Origin: Desulfurococcus sp.
GTDB taxonomy: Archaea > Thermoproteota > Thermoprotei_A > Sulfolobales > Desulfurococcaceae
Direction of reading: 5' to 3'
DNA: 64,000 bases
Assembly (NCBI GenBank): GCA_026626905.1
Contig: JAPNUX010000001.1
Span: 1-64,000 of the forward strand
Part shown: positions 9,716 to 18,269 of the stretch, piece after piece
Numbering within the stretch: position 1 is the first letter of the stretch
How the letters are laid out: every line of letters starts with the position of its first letter
Program-made: the position numbers and the translations under genes
The notes under the pieces: model-generated
Database searches by the model: none
Seen by the model: only the letters and a program-made list of their open reading frames with translations
What the model was told of the DNA's origin: nothing

Positions 9716-10276
9716 TTAAGGGTACTCGAAGTTTACTTCTGCTTCTCTTAGTGGAGGGCACTTCTCGTCTTTACTGCTTACTACTGCTTCTCTTATAGGC
9801 CACTTCACGCCTAGCTCGGGGTCGCTCCAGTTTATGCATCTCTCGCTCTCTCTACTGTACTCTTTTGTCACGAAGTAGAGGACTAGTGTGTTGTCTTCTA
9901 GTGCCTGGAAGCCGTGGGCGAAGCCTGGAGGGATCCAGAGTAGCCGGGGCTCTTCGGCTGAAAGCTCGACCATCACGTGCTTGCCGAACCACGGGGATCC
10001 TCTTCTTATATCCACGGCTACATCGACTATTCTACCGTTTAATACTGTCACCAGCTTGCCTTGCTCCATTGGTTTAAGCTGGTAGTGTAGTCCCCTGATA
10101 ACTCCCCTCTTAGATCTACTTAGATTAGCTTGAACGAACACGTAGTTTACTCCCTCCAGCATGTAGGATGAGTACTTGTATAGCTCTACGAAGAATCCTC
10201 TTTCATCCGGGAATACTACTGGCTCCACTAGAATTAAATCAGGTATTTCAAGCCTCTTGAAGCTCTTGAAGGGCAT
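9716..10276 (-). CDS. rmlC: dTDP-4-dehydrorhamnose 3,5-epimerase
   Basis: A 186-residue cupin enzyme, the family's usual length. Conserved residues are visible: the PDERGFFVELY entry segment, RGLHYQ with the catalytic His (about residue 64), the GRIVDVAVDIRRGSPWFG beta-helix strands, and IPPGFAHGFQAL. It converts dTDP-4-dehydro-6-deoxyglucose to the rhamno isomer, third step of dTDP-L-rhamnose synthesis. It lies between rmlD, ten bases upstream on the same strand, and the glycosyltransferase. Confidence 0.95.
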   Translation of the reverse strand: MPFKSFKRLEIPDLILVEPVVFPDERGFFVELYKYSSYMLEGVNYVFVQANLSRSKRGVIRGLHYQLKPMEQGKLVTVLNGRIVDVAVDIRRGSPWFGKHVMVELSAEEPRLLWIPPGFAHGFQALEDNTLVLYFVTKEYSRESERCINWSDPELGVKWPIREAVVSSKDEKCPPLREAEVNFEYP

Positions 10277-10286
10277 CCCCTCAACT

Positions 10287-11207
10287 CTACCTGCCTAGTA
10301 GTACAGTAGCCTCCTTCTTGAACTCCTTGAGCGCTAGGTTTAAATCGTAGAATGGAGTCTTAAGTATCCTTCTAGCTCTCGATGTATCCAGGCTTGAATC
10401 CCGTGGCCTCCTGGCAATCCACTTCTCTTTAAACTCATCTATTCTAGCCTCTACTACTAGACTACTAGGCAGGCTTAAGGCTTCAGCTGTAATCCTAGCG
10501 AACTCGTAGCGGCTTAACCGGGGCCCGGCTACGTGGAGCACGCCTAGAGGTTTAACCTCTACTACTTCAGCTACTGCTTCAGCTAGCAGCTTATTGTATG
10601 TTGGCGACACGTACTGGTCTACTAGGGCTTTAACCTCCTCCCCTCTACTGAGTTTCTCCACGATGTACTCTGCAAAGCTCTTCTTAGAGCCGCCTACACC
10701 ATATACAGCGCTAGTCCTAATAATAGTGTAGAGGAGGTCGCTGCTCTTAACGATCTCCTCGCCTATCAGCTTTGTTAACCCATAGTAGTTTACAGGGTTA
10801 GGTGTATCATGCTCACTATACAATCCTTTCTCGCCGTCGAACACGTAGTCTGTGGAGATGTATACTACATGAGAGTTCACGACTCTAGCAGTTCTCACAA
10901 TACTGCGAGTAGCTTCAACATTAATCCTCCATGCTTGAATCTTATCTCGCTCGCAGCCATCTACATCAGTGTAAGCGGCTGCGTGAACTATAACCTCTGG
11001 TTTAACCTTGAGTATAAGATCCTCTAGGTGAATCCAGTCTGTGAGATACAGAGGTACAGCTTTAATGTTCCGTGTACTGCTCTCCACGCCTGGAGTCTTA
11101 TGCTCCCTGTAGACTGCTACAACCTCGTAGCCCTTCTCAGCTAGAAGCAGCGTTAGCTTGGAGCCTAGGAGCCCGCTTGCACCAGTCACTAGTACACGGG
11201 CTGCCAC
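10287..11207 (-). CDS. rmlD: dTDP-4-dehydrorhamnose reductase
   Basis: A short-chain dehydrogenase-like reductase that makes dTDP-L-rhamnose. The N-terminal TGASGLLG nucleotide-binding loop, the STDYVF segment and the YGLTK catalytic Tyr/Lys pair are all present. The open frame extends upstream into rmlB, but GTG at 11207 is preceded by a strong ribosome site GGAGGTGA (11220-11213) that also spans the rmlB stop, with five bases of spacing, and gives a protein starting just before the Rossmann strand. I therefore chose 11207. The overlap implies coupled translation with rmlB. Confidence 0.93.
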   Translation of the reverse strand: MAARVLVTGASGLLGSKLTLLLAEKGYEVVAVYREHKTPGVESSTRNIKAVPLYLTDWIHLEDLILKVKPEVIVHAAAYTDVDGCERDKIQAWRINVEATRSIVRTARVVNSHVVYISTDYVFDGEKGLYSEHDTPNPVNYYGLTKLIGEEIVKSSDLLYTIIRTSAVYGVGGSKKSFAEYIVEKLSRGEEVKALVDQYVSPTYNKLLAEAVAEVVEVKPLGVLHVAGPRLSRYEFARITAEALSLPSSLVVEARIDEFKEKWIARRPRDSSLDTSRARRILKTPFYDLNLALKEFKKEATVLLGR

Positions 11208-11212
11208 TCGTG

Positions 11213-12211
11213 TCACCTCCACGGCTCCTCCTTCTTCAAGTAGTAGTCGTCTAGAAGCGGGCGCCACCACCACTCGTTTGAAAGATACCATTCAATAGTC
11301 TTCTTTAATCCCTCAAGCCACGGTGTCCTAGGCTTCCAGCCTAAACTGCGTATTTTATCACCTGTCATCGAGTACCTGTAGTCGTGGCCTGGTCTATCCT
11401 CTGTGTAGTGTATCAGTGTCTCAGGCTTACCCATTAGCCTTAAGATATCTTTCACCACCTCGATATTCTTCTTCTCGTTGCCTCCGGGTACATTATAGAT
11501 TTCTCCAGTCCTCCCCTTACTGATGATTATTTCTAAAGCTTCAGCGAAGTCTTCAACGTAGAGCCAGTCTCTAATCTGGCTTCCACCACCGTATACTGGT
11601 ATAGGCTTACCGCTGAGTGCTCTAATGATTACTCGTGGAATAAGCTTCTCAGGATACTGGTACGGCCCGTAGTTGTTTGAAGGCCTCACTATTATAGCTG
11701 GGATCCGATAGGTCCTCCAGTAGGCTGCTATCAGCAGGTCGCCGGCAGCCTTGCTAGCAGAGTAGGGGCTACTCGGCTGTAGCTTCTCCTCCTCGCTTGC
11801 CGGCGGCAGGTTTAAGCGGTCCCCGTAGACTTCATCAGTGCTTATGTGAATGAGGAGGGGTATTTCAAGTCTTCTAGTTGCCTCGAGGAGCTGGAAGACG
11901 CCTTTAATATTAGTCTCAATGAATGGAGCTGGGTCAACTATACTGCGGTCGACGTGTGTTTCAGCTGCAAAGTTTACTACTACGTCAGGCTTGAATTCTC
12001 TTAGAGTCTTCGAGAGCATCTCGCTGTCAACGATATCTCCTTTAATGAAGGTGAGGCGTTTATCCTCGAGTAGTCCAGCTAGGTTCTCCAGCCGTCCAGC
12101 ATAAGTGAGCTTATCGTAGACTAGGATAACTGTATCCTTATTCTTTTTAAGCATGTAGCGCACGAAGTTGCTGCCTATGAAGCCTGCTCCACCAGTCACG
12201 TAGAGCCTCAT
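11213..12211 (-). CDS. rmlB: dTDP-glucose 4,6-dehydratase
   Basis: A 332-residue extended short-chain dehydrogenase. The N-terminus has the GGAGFIGSN NAD-binding loop (residues 7-15), then STDEVYGD (catalytic Asp/Glu region) and YSASKAAGD (catalytic Tyr and Lys), and the NNYGPYQYPEK substrate motif. It catalyses the second step of dTDP-rhamnose synthesis. It starts with ATG at 12211, 12 bases after the rmlA stop, and overlaps the ribosome site of rmlD. Confidence 0.96.
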   Translation of the reverse strand: MRLYVTGGAGFIGSNFVRYMLKKNKDTVILVYDKLTYAGRLENLAGLLEDKRLTFIKGDIVDSEMLSKTLREFKPDVVVNFAAETHVDRSIVDPAPFIETNIKGVFQLLEATRRLEIPLLIHISTDEVYGDRLNLPPASEEEKLQPSSPYSASKAAGDLLIAAYWRTYRIPAIIVRPSNNYGPYQYPEKLIPRVIIRALSGKPIPVYGGGSQIRDWLYVEDFAEALEIIISKGRTGEIYNVPGGNEKKNIEVVKDILRLMGKPETLIHYTEDRPGHDYRYSMTGDKIRSLGWKPRTPWLEGLKKTIEWYLSNEWWWRPLLDDYYLKKEEPWR

Positions 12212-12223
12212 GCTTAATGCCTC

Positions 12224-13303
12224 CTACAAGTCTACTCTAGACTTCTCTCCAATGATAAACCGGTGTCCTCTGGGGATACTGTTGCCTGAGCTCACTACGG
12301 CTTCAGCTCCAATAATGCTTTCAACTATTCTACCAGCATTTTCTAGTCTTGCTCCATCCATTACTATACTATTCTCTACCTCAACACTCCTCAATACAAC
12401 ATTCTGCCCTATGCTAGTATACGGCCCCACATAGCTGTTCTCACCGAGGATACTGCCCCGCCCTATGTAGGCTGGCCCTCTTACTACAGCACTCGAGGCT
12501 ACCTGTACTCCCTCCTCTACTACTACACGGCCTTCGATGACTGCGCCGGGTTCAACAATACCTTTAATCACTGTCTCCTTGACTCTCTCATCTAGTAGAA
12601 GCCTGTTTGCATCGAGTATATCCTGGGGTGTGCCAGTATCCTTCCACCAGCCTTTCACAATAGCGTAGTCTACGCGGAGACCCCAGTCTAATAGCTTCTG
12701 GATTGCATCAGTGATCTCCAGCTCGCCCCTCCAGCTAGGCTTAAGCTCCTCAATAGCCTTAAATATGTACGGCGGCCTGAAGAAGTATACTCCAACCAGC
12801 GCGTACTCGCTTGGAGGTGCTCTAGGCTTCTCCACCAGCCCGATAAGTCTTCCATTCTCGTCGAATCTAGCTACACCGAACCTCTGGGGGTCTGGGACTC
12901 TAGCTAGAAGTATCATTGCGTCAGCATTACTCTCCTCGAATCTCTCCACAAACCCTCTTATCCCGCTAGCTATAATGTTATCACCGAGGTAGACTACGAA
13001 GGGCTCGTCACCCACGAAGTCTCTCGCCAGGTAGACCGCATGAGCTATACCGTAAGGGTAACCCTGATATATGTAGGTTAAGTTGACGCCGATCCTCGAG
13101 CCATCACCATAATACGCTACAACACGCTCAGGGAAAACGCTACCTAAGATTACAGCAATATCTCTTACACCCGAGTCGCGGAGATCCTCGAGAACCCACT
13201 GGCTAACAGGCTTACCGGCAACAGGGATGAGTTGCTTAGGCCCAGTGTGAGTTAACGGGCGGAGCCTGGTGCCAAGCCCACCGTGAAGCACAACACCTTT
13301 CAC
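12224..13303 (-). CDS. rmlA: Glucose-1-phosphate thymidylyltransferase, long archaeal type
   Basis: A sugar-nucleotidyltransferase with the N-terminal GGLGTRLRPLT and GPKQLIPVAGKP pyrophosphorylase motifs, the YLGDNI metal-site Asp, the GVYFF segment, and a C-terminal left-handed beta-helix of hexapeptide repeats (about residues 240-355). The beta-helix makes it the long form. GTG at 13303 is preferred over TTG at 13321 because GGGGA lies at correct spacing before it and because the protein then begins directly at the first strand. It is the first gene of the rml operon; a TATA-like element lies about 40 bases upstream. Confidence 0.93.
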   Translation of the reverse strand: MKGVVLHGGLGTRLRPLTHTGPKQLIPVAGKPVSQWVLEDLRDSGVRDIAVILGSVFPERVVAYYGDGSRIGVNLTYIYQGYPYGIAHAVYLARDFVGDEPFVVYLGDNIIASGIRGFVERFEESNADAMILLARVPDPQRFGVARFDENGRLIGLVEKPRAPPSEYALVGVYFFRPPYIFKAIEELKPSWRGELEITDAIQKLLDWGLRVDYAIVKGWWKDTGTPQDILDANRLLLDERVKETVIKGIVEPGAVIEGRVVVEEGVQVASSAVVRGPAYIGRGSILGENSYVGPYTSIGQNVVLRSVEVENSIVMDGARLENAGRIVESIIGAEAVVSSGNSIPRGHRFIIGEKSRVDL

Positions 13304-13340
13304 ATTAATCTCCCCTAGCAATTAATCTCCCTGCCCCTAG

Positions 13341-13350
13341 TTAAAATAGC
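13341..13350 (-). promoter_or_regulatory. Likely TATA box of the rml operon
   Basis: On the minus strand the sequence reads gctattttaa, about 25 bases before the predicted transcript start and about 40 before the rmlA GTG. No other AT-rich element stands out between rmlA and the peptidase gene. Prediction by eye. Confidence 0.4.
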
Positions 13351-13505
13351 TTCCTACTTGTTAGAGTGCGATAGGATGCTAGCATTGAATCCTTTCTCAA
13401 AGCTGTCAGCTAGAGGCCTGTATGAGCTTTAATCAATAAAACTATATATTGGAGCCTTAGCCAGGAAACCTTAGGGGATTCATTCCTCTCGAGCTATACT
13501 CCCTC

Positions 13506-15275
13506 CTACTGTTTAAGGTATCTTTCAAGGAAGAGTAGTGCTGGTAGTAGTATTTTCACAGCGTCATCCATTCTAGCTATCATGTGGCCCATATCGGGTG
13601 CTACGTGCACCTCGAATACTCCAGCTTTCTCTAGGAGCTTCTCGATATACTTTAGCACAGGCTTTAATGGTGTTCTCGTATCGTTCTGCGGGTGTATTAT
13701 GCATAATGGCTTCTTAACACTGTCTACGTAGGTTATTGGCGAGCGCTCCCTCCATAGTTCTCTCCTGCCAGCAAATAACACGTCTATGAACTGCCTGAAT
13801 ACAGCGTCACTCAACCCGTACATCTCCTCCCAGTCAACTATACCTGCCCCGGCTACACCACACCTCCATAGTTCTGGGTGCTTACCCATAGCAAGGTATG
13901 TTGTATAGCCACCGTAGCTGTAGCCCATTACAGCTACTCTCTCTGGGTCAGCTATCTTGTTTTCAACACCCCATTTAGCCGCGTATACTACGTCTTCTAG
14001 GTCGCCGCCTCCAGGGTCGCCGATATCTAGTATACGGAAGCTCTCACCATACCCAGTTGACCCACGGAAGTTTGGTGCGAGCACGTGGTAGCCTGCTGCT
14101 ACGAGTGCAGTAATCATCATGCTCCATGAGTCGCGTACCTCGCTCCAGGGGCCGCCGTGCACGTAGACTACTGTGGGCCCTGGCTTAGGAGTACTACTGG
14201 ATAATGCAATATACATTGGTATCTCCAGGCCGTCGAAAGACTTGTATTTAGTGAATACTACTTCAACTAGATTCCTCTCAACATCCTCGGGCAGCTTGTT
14301 ATCAACAATAACTCTCACCTCCCTGTTCTCAACGCTTGCCTCAATTATTCTCGGTGGCTTCAGGAGGTTTGAGACTGCTACGAGAACTCTGCTACCAGTG
14401 AAAACTGGGTGGCCGTGGATAGTGCCTTCAGGCAACTTAACATGCCTTCCATCAAGGAATAGCCTTGACCTCCCATTCTTCTTGCCTACAGCCCATATAA
14501 CTCCACTAGTACTCCACCCGTAGGCATCATGCTCTACTGGATTAAACTCCTCGTAGTCCCTGTACTTGAATTCAACTTTCTTAAGCGTGCCGGCTTCAGG
14601 ATCATACAGGTATAATCTATTCACTCCCTCATAGTCGCTCTCGAAGAGGATTCCTTCATCCCCTACAACGGGATTCTTGTTCTGTGAGCCTGGTTTAGGC
14701 GTGTAAACCTTGAATTCACCTGTATCCAGGTTATACACGAATATCTCGGAGGAGCGGGGATCGCCGCGTAGATTACCGCTCCCAGTAATATACTCGCCCT
14801 TTACATCTGTGACGAATGCAAGACTACTGAGACGGTGTATTTTCTCCCAGCTCCCGTCAAGTCTAGCTAGGTAGATAGCTGTCTCCTCAGCCGTAGCCCC
14901 TGTGAACGCTACCTTCGAGCCATCAAATCCCACGCCAAAGATCCTCATTAAGGGGGTGTCAGCTAGAAGCTTCTCCCCGCCGCTGTAAGCGTCAACGTAG
15001 AATAACTTGTGGAGTTCCCGCCCGCGTGCTACATCCCTAGTAAACACTACGTAGGGGCTTTCAGGTCTAGGTAGAGCTACACCATGCACAGGTTCAACTG
15101 TAAGTCTCCTCCTATCACCACCACTCTCATCCATAGACCAGAGGCTTAACACCCCCTCCAGGGTACTAAGATATACTACTCTCCCGCCAGCCAGGCCGAG
15201 CAGACTGTAGGATGGAGTACGCACTATAGATTCAAGAATACCTGCTATACGGGAGACCTCGGTCAAACCCAGCAC
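13506..15275 (-). CDS. S9-family serine peptidase (acylaminoacyl-peptidase-like)
   Basis: A 589-residue prolyl-oligopeptidase-family enzyme. The N-terminal half (about residues 20-330) is a beta-propeller of WD-like strands; the C-terminal half is an alpha/beta hydrolase domain with the YVHGGPW oxyanion segment, GYSYGG holding the nucleophile Ser (residue 453), Asp in HPQNDTRTP, and His in PDMGHMIAR. No signal peptide is present, so it is cytoplasmic, where such enzymes remove acylated residues or trim peptides. It is a single-gene unit between the rml operon and the toxin-antitoxin region. An AT-rich promoter-like stretch lies at 15301-15315. Confidence 0.92.
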   Translation of the reverse strand: MLGLTEVSRIAGILESIVRTPSYSLLGLAGGRVVYLSTLEGVLSLWSMDESGGDRRRLTVEPVHGVALPRPESPYVVFTRDVARGRELHKLFYVDAYSGGEKLLADTPLMRIFGVGFDGSKVAFTGATAEETAIYLARLDGSWEKIHRLSSLAFVTDVKGEYITGSGNLRGDPRSSEIFVYNLDTGEFKVYTPKPGSQNKNPVVGDEGILFESDYEGVNRLYLYDPEAGTLKKVEFKYRDYEEFNPVEHDAYGWSTSGVIWAVGKKNGRSRLFLDGRHVKLPEGTIHGHPVFTGSRVLVAVSNLLKPPRIIEASVENREVRVIVDNKLPEDVERNLVEVVFTKYKSFDGLEIPMYIALSSSTPKPGPTVVYVHGGPWSEVRDSWSMMITALVAAGYHVLAPNFRGSTGYGESFRILDIGDPGGGDLEDVVYAAKWGVENKIADPERVAVMGYSYGGYTTYLAMGKHPELWRCGVAGAGIVDWEEMYGLSDAVFRQFIDVLFAGRRELWRERSPITYVDSVKKPLCIIHPQNDTRTPLKPVLKYIEKLLEKAGVFEVHVAPDMGHMIARMDDAVKILLPALLFLERYLKQ

Positions 15276-15373
15276 CAGGATACATGTTAAGTAGAATAAA
15301 GTATTAAGCTTTAACCCGCTGAGGCTAAGCTATACTCCACTACTGAGTGAGAGCTTCACTCAGCTTCCAGGTA

Positions 15374-15682
15374 CTACCTGCCCCGGCTTGAAGCCTCCTC
15401 GATTAGCTTCTCTACGAGTTCCACTACTAGTCTAGCTTGTCTTAAAGCATGCTCTGCATCATACTGCGTGTATAGTTCTTCCGCTGGTAGCCCTGTCTCC
15501 TCGTCACCATACATTGATGGCTCTCTTTCCCTCTTTAAACTCCTAGAGATAAATGCTAGTTCAGGTATTCTCTCCCGGAACCATTCTGAGAATCTATTCT
15601 TCTCTCTTCTCAATACGGGTCCCACATCATGCCACTTCGGAGGCTCTACACCCACCACCATTCTCAGAGCTGCTTTCATCAT
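15374..15682 (-). CDS. 5'-truncated HEPN domain protein
   Basis: The 102 residues correspond to the C-terminal two thirds of a HEPN protein of the kind paired with MNT nucleotidyltransferases (LKAALR-like start, WHDVGPVL, then the DAEHALRQARLVVELVEKL helix). The N-terminal helix of about 40 residues expected before it is missing. Its probable partner, the MNT gene at 17180-17695, is on the same strand but separated by an IS607-type element, so I infer that insertion or rearrangement cut the HEPN gene. Just upstream lies a 23-base imperfect duplication. Whether the remaining frame is translated is unknown. Confidence 0.6.
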   Translation of the reverse strand: MMKAALRMVVGVEPPKWHDVGPVLRREKNRFSEWFRERIPELAFISRSLKREREPSMYGDEETGLPAEELYTQYDAEHALRQARLVVELVEKLIEEASSRGR

Positions 15683-15735
15683 GTTAAGATTCGGATTATC
15701 AATGTGTTTTTAAGCTGTTTTCACCATGTTAAGAC
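15668..15735. repeat. 23-base imperfect direct duplication at the HEPN/IS junction
   Basis: Bases 15668-15690 and 15713-15735 match at 20 of 23 positions (agctg-tttca-catgttaaga core), starting 45 bases apart. The duplication lies exactly where the HEPN gene loses its 5' end and before the transposase remnant begins, which suggests a local rearrangement. Confidence 0.6.
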
Positions 15736-15752
15736 GCACCTATGTAAGCTGA

Positions 15753-15932
15753 AGCTACGGGGCTGAAATAGTTGTGGTAAATAGTGGAGAGAAAACGACA
15801 CGCGAAGAGCTAGTCGAGGACTTAATCACGGTAATCTCTCATTTCGCTGGAAAACTGTACGGCGTGGGATCGCACAAGTACAGGAAGGTGGTTGAGGGTG
15901 CGAAACAGCTCATACAGGATCCTCAGCTATAA
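15753..15932 (+). pseudogene. C-terminal remnant of an IS607-type serine recombinase (tnpA)
   Basis: Sixty codons without a start read SYGAEIVVVN, EELVEDLITVISHFAGKLYG and a final KYRKVVEGAKQLIQ, the characteristic end of IS607-family serine resolvases. An in-frame stop precedes it and the catalytic N-terminal domain is absent. It ends inside the start of tnpB, the normal overlap in IS607 elements. The element can therefore no longer make its own recombinase. Confidence 0.7.
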
Positions 15933-17148
15933 AATAAAGCATAGCTACGACGTAAAGGAGTTCCTAGACGACTACAGGAACCTCTTACAGAGGGCGGTAG
16001 ATGCAATCTGGGAGAACATCGAGTGGAGGAGGAAGGGCAAGAGGCTAGTTCCTTTAATCCCGAAGTCGAGGGAGTTCAAGAAGAACCTCAGGAACTCGTT
16101 GCTGAGGGATTGGAGCTACGCCACTCACTACGCCGATTCTGCGGTGAGGGTCGCCTACTCGATTATCGAGTCGTGGAGAAGGAACTACATCAAGGGGAGG
16201 AGGGGTAGGAAGAAGCCAGTAGTTAAGAAGAGGTTTGTTAGAGTTAAAGAGACACTCTACGTGTACAGGAATAAGAAGATTAGAGTCACGGTGAAGCCCA
16301 GGGAGCTGTACTTGGAGTTCGACCTGACGAGGGCGTGGTTTAAAAGGAGGGTTGAAGGTTGCGATCTAGGCGAGCTCATTCTCAAGGAGGATGAATTAAT
16401 AATCATCTTCAGGAAGCCCGCCGATCCAAAGCCGGCGAATAAGATTGCTTGGGATCTCAACTTGCTATCCATGGACGGTTTCTGCGATAAGGGCTGGATC
16501 AGGATTGACTTGAAGCCTCTTTACACGATGCACATCGCGTACGAGAACAAGAGGAGGAAACTACAGAGGTTAAGCAAGGAGAAGCCCAAAACTGCTAGGA
16601 GGTTACTTGAGAAATACTCCAAGAGGCATAAAAATAGGGTCAAGGACTTCCTGCATAAGCTGACAACCGAGCTCGCAAGGGAGTTCAGAGGCTACGAGCA
16701 CGGCTTCGAGAACTTAGAAAAGCAAGGGATGTTCAATAATAAGAGGGTGCATAACAGGGTTATTTCTAGGCAGAACTGGAGGCAAATAGTAACTTTAATG
16801 AGCTATAAAGCGAGAGTCAAACTACTCGACCCAAGAAACTCAACAAAAACCTGCCCCAGATGCGGCGGGAGAATGAAGCGCTTAGAGGGGCAGGTCTTAG
16901 AGTGCGATAGGTGCAGGCTAAGAATAAACAGGCAATTGAATGGAGCCATAAACCTCTACCTAAGGATGTGGGGGTTTCCTCCCTCTCCAAGCACCTTCCA
17001 CCGAGTAGTGACTAAGAGAGTGATCCACTCGTGGAAGATGCACGTGAAGAGAGGGAGCGGGATTACCCTGAAAGGGTGTGAGGCCCATGACGTGCCCCCT
17101 ATGAACCCAGAGGGGGACGAGGCTAATGTGTGCCAAGGCTTATCATAA
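15892..17148 (+). CDS. tnpB: TnpB, RNA-guided nuclease-family protein of an IS607-type element
   Basis: A 418-residue TnpB (OrfB) protein. The N-terminal basic wedge/REC-like part (residues 1-180) is followed by a split RuvC domain: WDLN with Asp188 (RuvC-I), GFENLEKQ with Glu273 (RuvC-II), and a zinc finger with Cys321, 324, 338 and 341. The third RuvC motif reads NRQLNGAIN where many TnpB proteins have DRDxNA, so the usual third acidic residue is Gln348. The start is TTG 15892 or GTG 15898, overlapping the tnpA tail. The C-terminal extension of about 45 residues after the RuvC motif is typical of archaeal members. A guide RNA would be expected from the 3' end of the gene and the bases after it; I cannot delimit it. 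Confidence 0.88.
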   Translation: MRVRNSSYRILSYKIKHSYDVKEFLDDYRNLLQRAVDAIWENIEWRRKGKRLVPLIPKSREFKKNLRNSLLRDWSYATHYADSAVRVAYSIIESWRRNYIKGRRGRKKPVVKKRFVRVKETLYVYRNKKIRVTVKPRELYLEFDLTRAWFKRRVEGCDLGELILKEDELIIIFRKPADPKPANKIAWDLNLLSMDGFCDKGWIRIDLKPLYTMHIAYENKRRKLQRLSKEKPKTARRLLEKYSKRHKNRVKDFLHKLTTELAREFRGYEHGFENLEKQGMFNNKRVHNRVISRQNWRQIVTLMSYKARVKLLDPRNSTKTCPRCGGRMKRLEGQVLECDRCRLRINRQLNGAINLYLRMWGFPPSPSTFHRVVTKRVIHSWKMHVKRGSGITLKGCEAHDVPPMNPEGDEANVCQGLS

Positions 17149-17179
17149 CCCCTGACATGTGATCTAAGCTAAAGCAATG

Positions 17180-17695
17180 TTATTCAATGCTTATCACATC
17201 TCCGAACCTGTAGTTTTTCTTGAGTCTCCAATACCATTTCCTCCCTATTCTTACTCGTTCAGCTCCAAGCTGCTCGAGTTTTTCTCTTAGTTTCACTAGT
17301 ATGTTCTCGAAGAAGCTGTTTTCATCGTAGACTACTACTGCGTCTTCAATCATATCAAGGTATAGAGGGCTGAATCGCGAGGCCTCCTCAGGAGTCTTAA
17401 TTACTGGTGAGAGTGATACAGCATAGCCTTCATCCAGTAGTCTCTCCAAAAGCTCTTCTAACCTGGCTTCAGCTTCACTAAAAAGCCTTAATCTCTCGAA
17501 ACGACTCCTCGGGAGCCCATCGATAACTACTAGCAGGTCTACATCACTATCCCTCCTGTAGTCTCCTCGAGCTACACTACCGTAGACTACCAGTGACTTC
17601 AATCTGCTGTTAACAAGCTTTAGTAGCTCCTCTAGAAGCCTTGAAATAAGCGTCCTGTAAGGCTCAGCTAGATGCTCCAACCCCTTCCTATACAA
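17180..17695 (-). CDS. MNT-type nucleotidyltransferase (antitoxin-like)
   Basis: A 171-residue protein of the minimal nucleotidyltransferase superfamily. The pol-beta signature YGSVARGDYRRDSDVDLLVV (about residues 38-57) gives the GS and DxD catalytic motif. In prokaryotes such proteins are paired with HEPN toxins, which they modify or neutralise. The stop is followed on the same strand by a short possible HEPN start (MNNIALA, minus strand near 17179-17160) and then by the IS607 element; the rest of a HEPN gene lies at 15374-15682. I read this as one MNT-HEPN pair broken by the element. Confidence 0.82.
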   Translation of the reverse strand: MYRKGLEHLAEPYRTLISRLLEELLKLVNSRLKSLVVYGSVARGDYRRDSDVDLLVVIDGLPRSRFERLRLFSEAEARLEELLERLLDEGYAVSLSPVIKTPEEASRFSPLYLDMIEDAVVVYDENSFFENILVKLREKLEQLGAERVRIGRKWYWRLKKNYRFGDVISIE

Positions 17696-17833
17696 GGTAT
17701 CACAGCCCTCTCTAAACTCTAGTTAAAGCAGGGGTACACTCCACACTTACAGTTAATCTATACTGTGATTTAAAATACACCTGCATCTCACGTTGAAGGC
17801 TTCAAGCATTACTAAATAACCATGCTGTGATCC

Positions 17834-18253
17834 ATGATTAGCGTAGAGGATCTTCTAGGTGAGAGGATGTCCTTTGAGGAAGCTAATATTGTTAGGAGGA
17901 GGGCTGAAGCCTTTCTACAGCTCGCCGAGAGACTTATCAGCGAGGGAGAGTATGATCTAGGGGTTTTCAGCTTGGAGCAGTACTGCCAGCTGATATTAAA
18001 GTATAAGCTGCTAGTCAGGAAGGGGTCTTATCCTAGGACGTATTCTATTAGAAGGCTTATCAGGGAGCTCGGAGAGATCGATGGGAGAGTATTAGTCCTA
18101 GTCGACGATGTCAGGAACCTACACTATATTGCAAGACTTGAAGAAGCATATATAGCTTCAAGATACCTTCCAATAGTATACGAGAAGGAGGAGTCTATAG
18201 ACCTTTTAAGGTTTGTTAGAGAGGTGTTCAAGCCTATTGTCGAAGAACTATGA
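17834..18253 (+). CDS. HEPN domain protein (toxin-like)
   Basis: A 139-residue all-helical HEPN protein: an N-terminal helix with RRRAEAFLQLAERLI, the conserved second helix YDLGVFSLEQYCQLILKYKLL, and the C-terminal LEEAYIASRYLP motif. The strict RNase motif Rx4-6H is not obvious; VRNLHYI is the nearest candidate. ATG 17834 follows an AT-rich element (actaaataa, about 17810). It is directly followed by an MNT gene, 16 bases downstream, the standard HEPN/MNT toxin-antitoxin arrangement. The target is unknown. Confidence 0.82.
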   Translation: MISVEDLLGERMSFEEANIVRRRAEAFLQLAERLISEGEYDLGVFSLEQYCQLILKYKLLVRKGSYPRTYSIRRLIRELGEIDGRVLVLVDDVRNLHYIARLEEAYIASRYLPIVYEKEESIDLLRFVREVFKPIVEEL

Positions 18254-18269
18254 GAGTAGAGTATACGGT

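Noticed and set aside
14173-14523. Plus-strand frame inside the S9 peptidase gene
   Set aside because: Ser/Leu/Thr-rich antisense shadow of a conserved gene.
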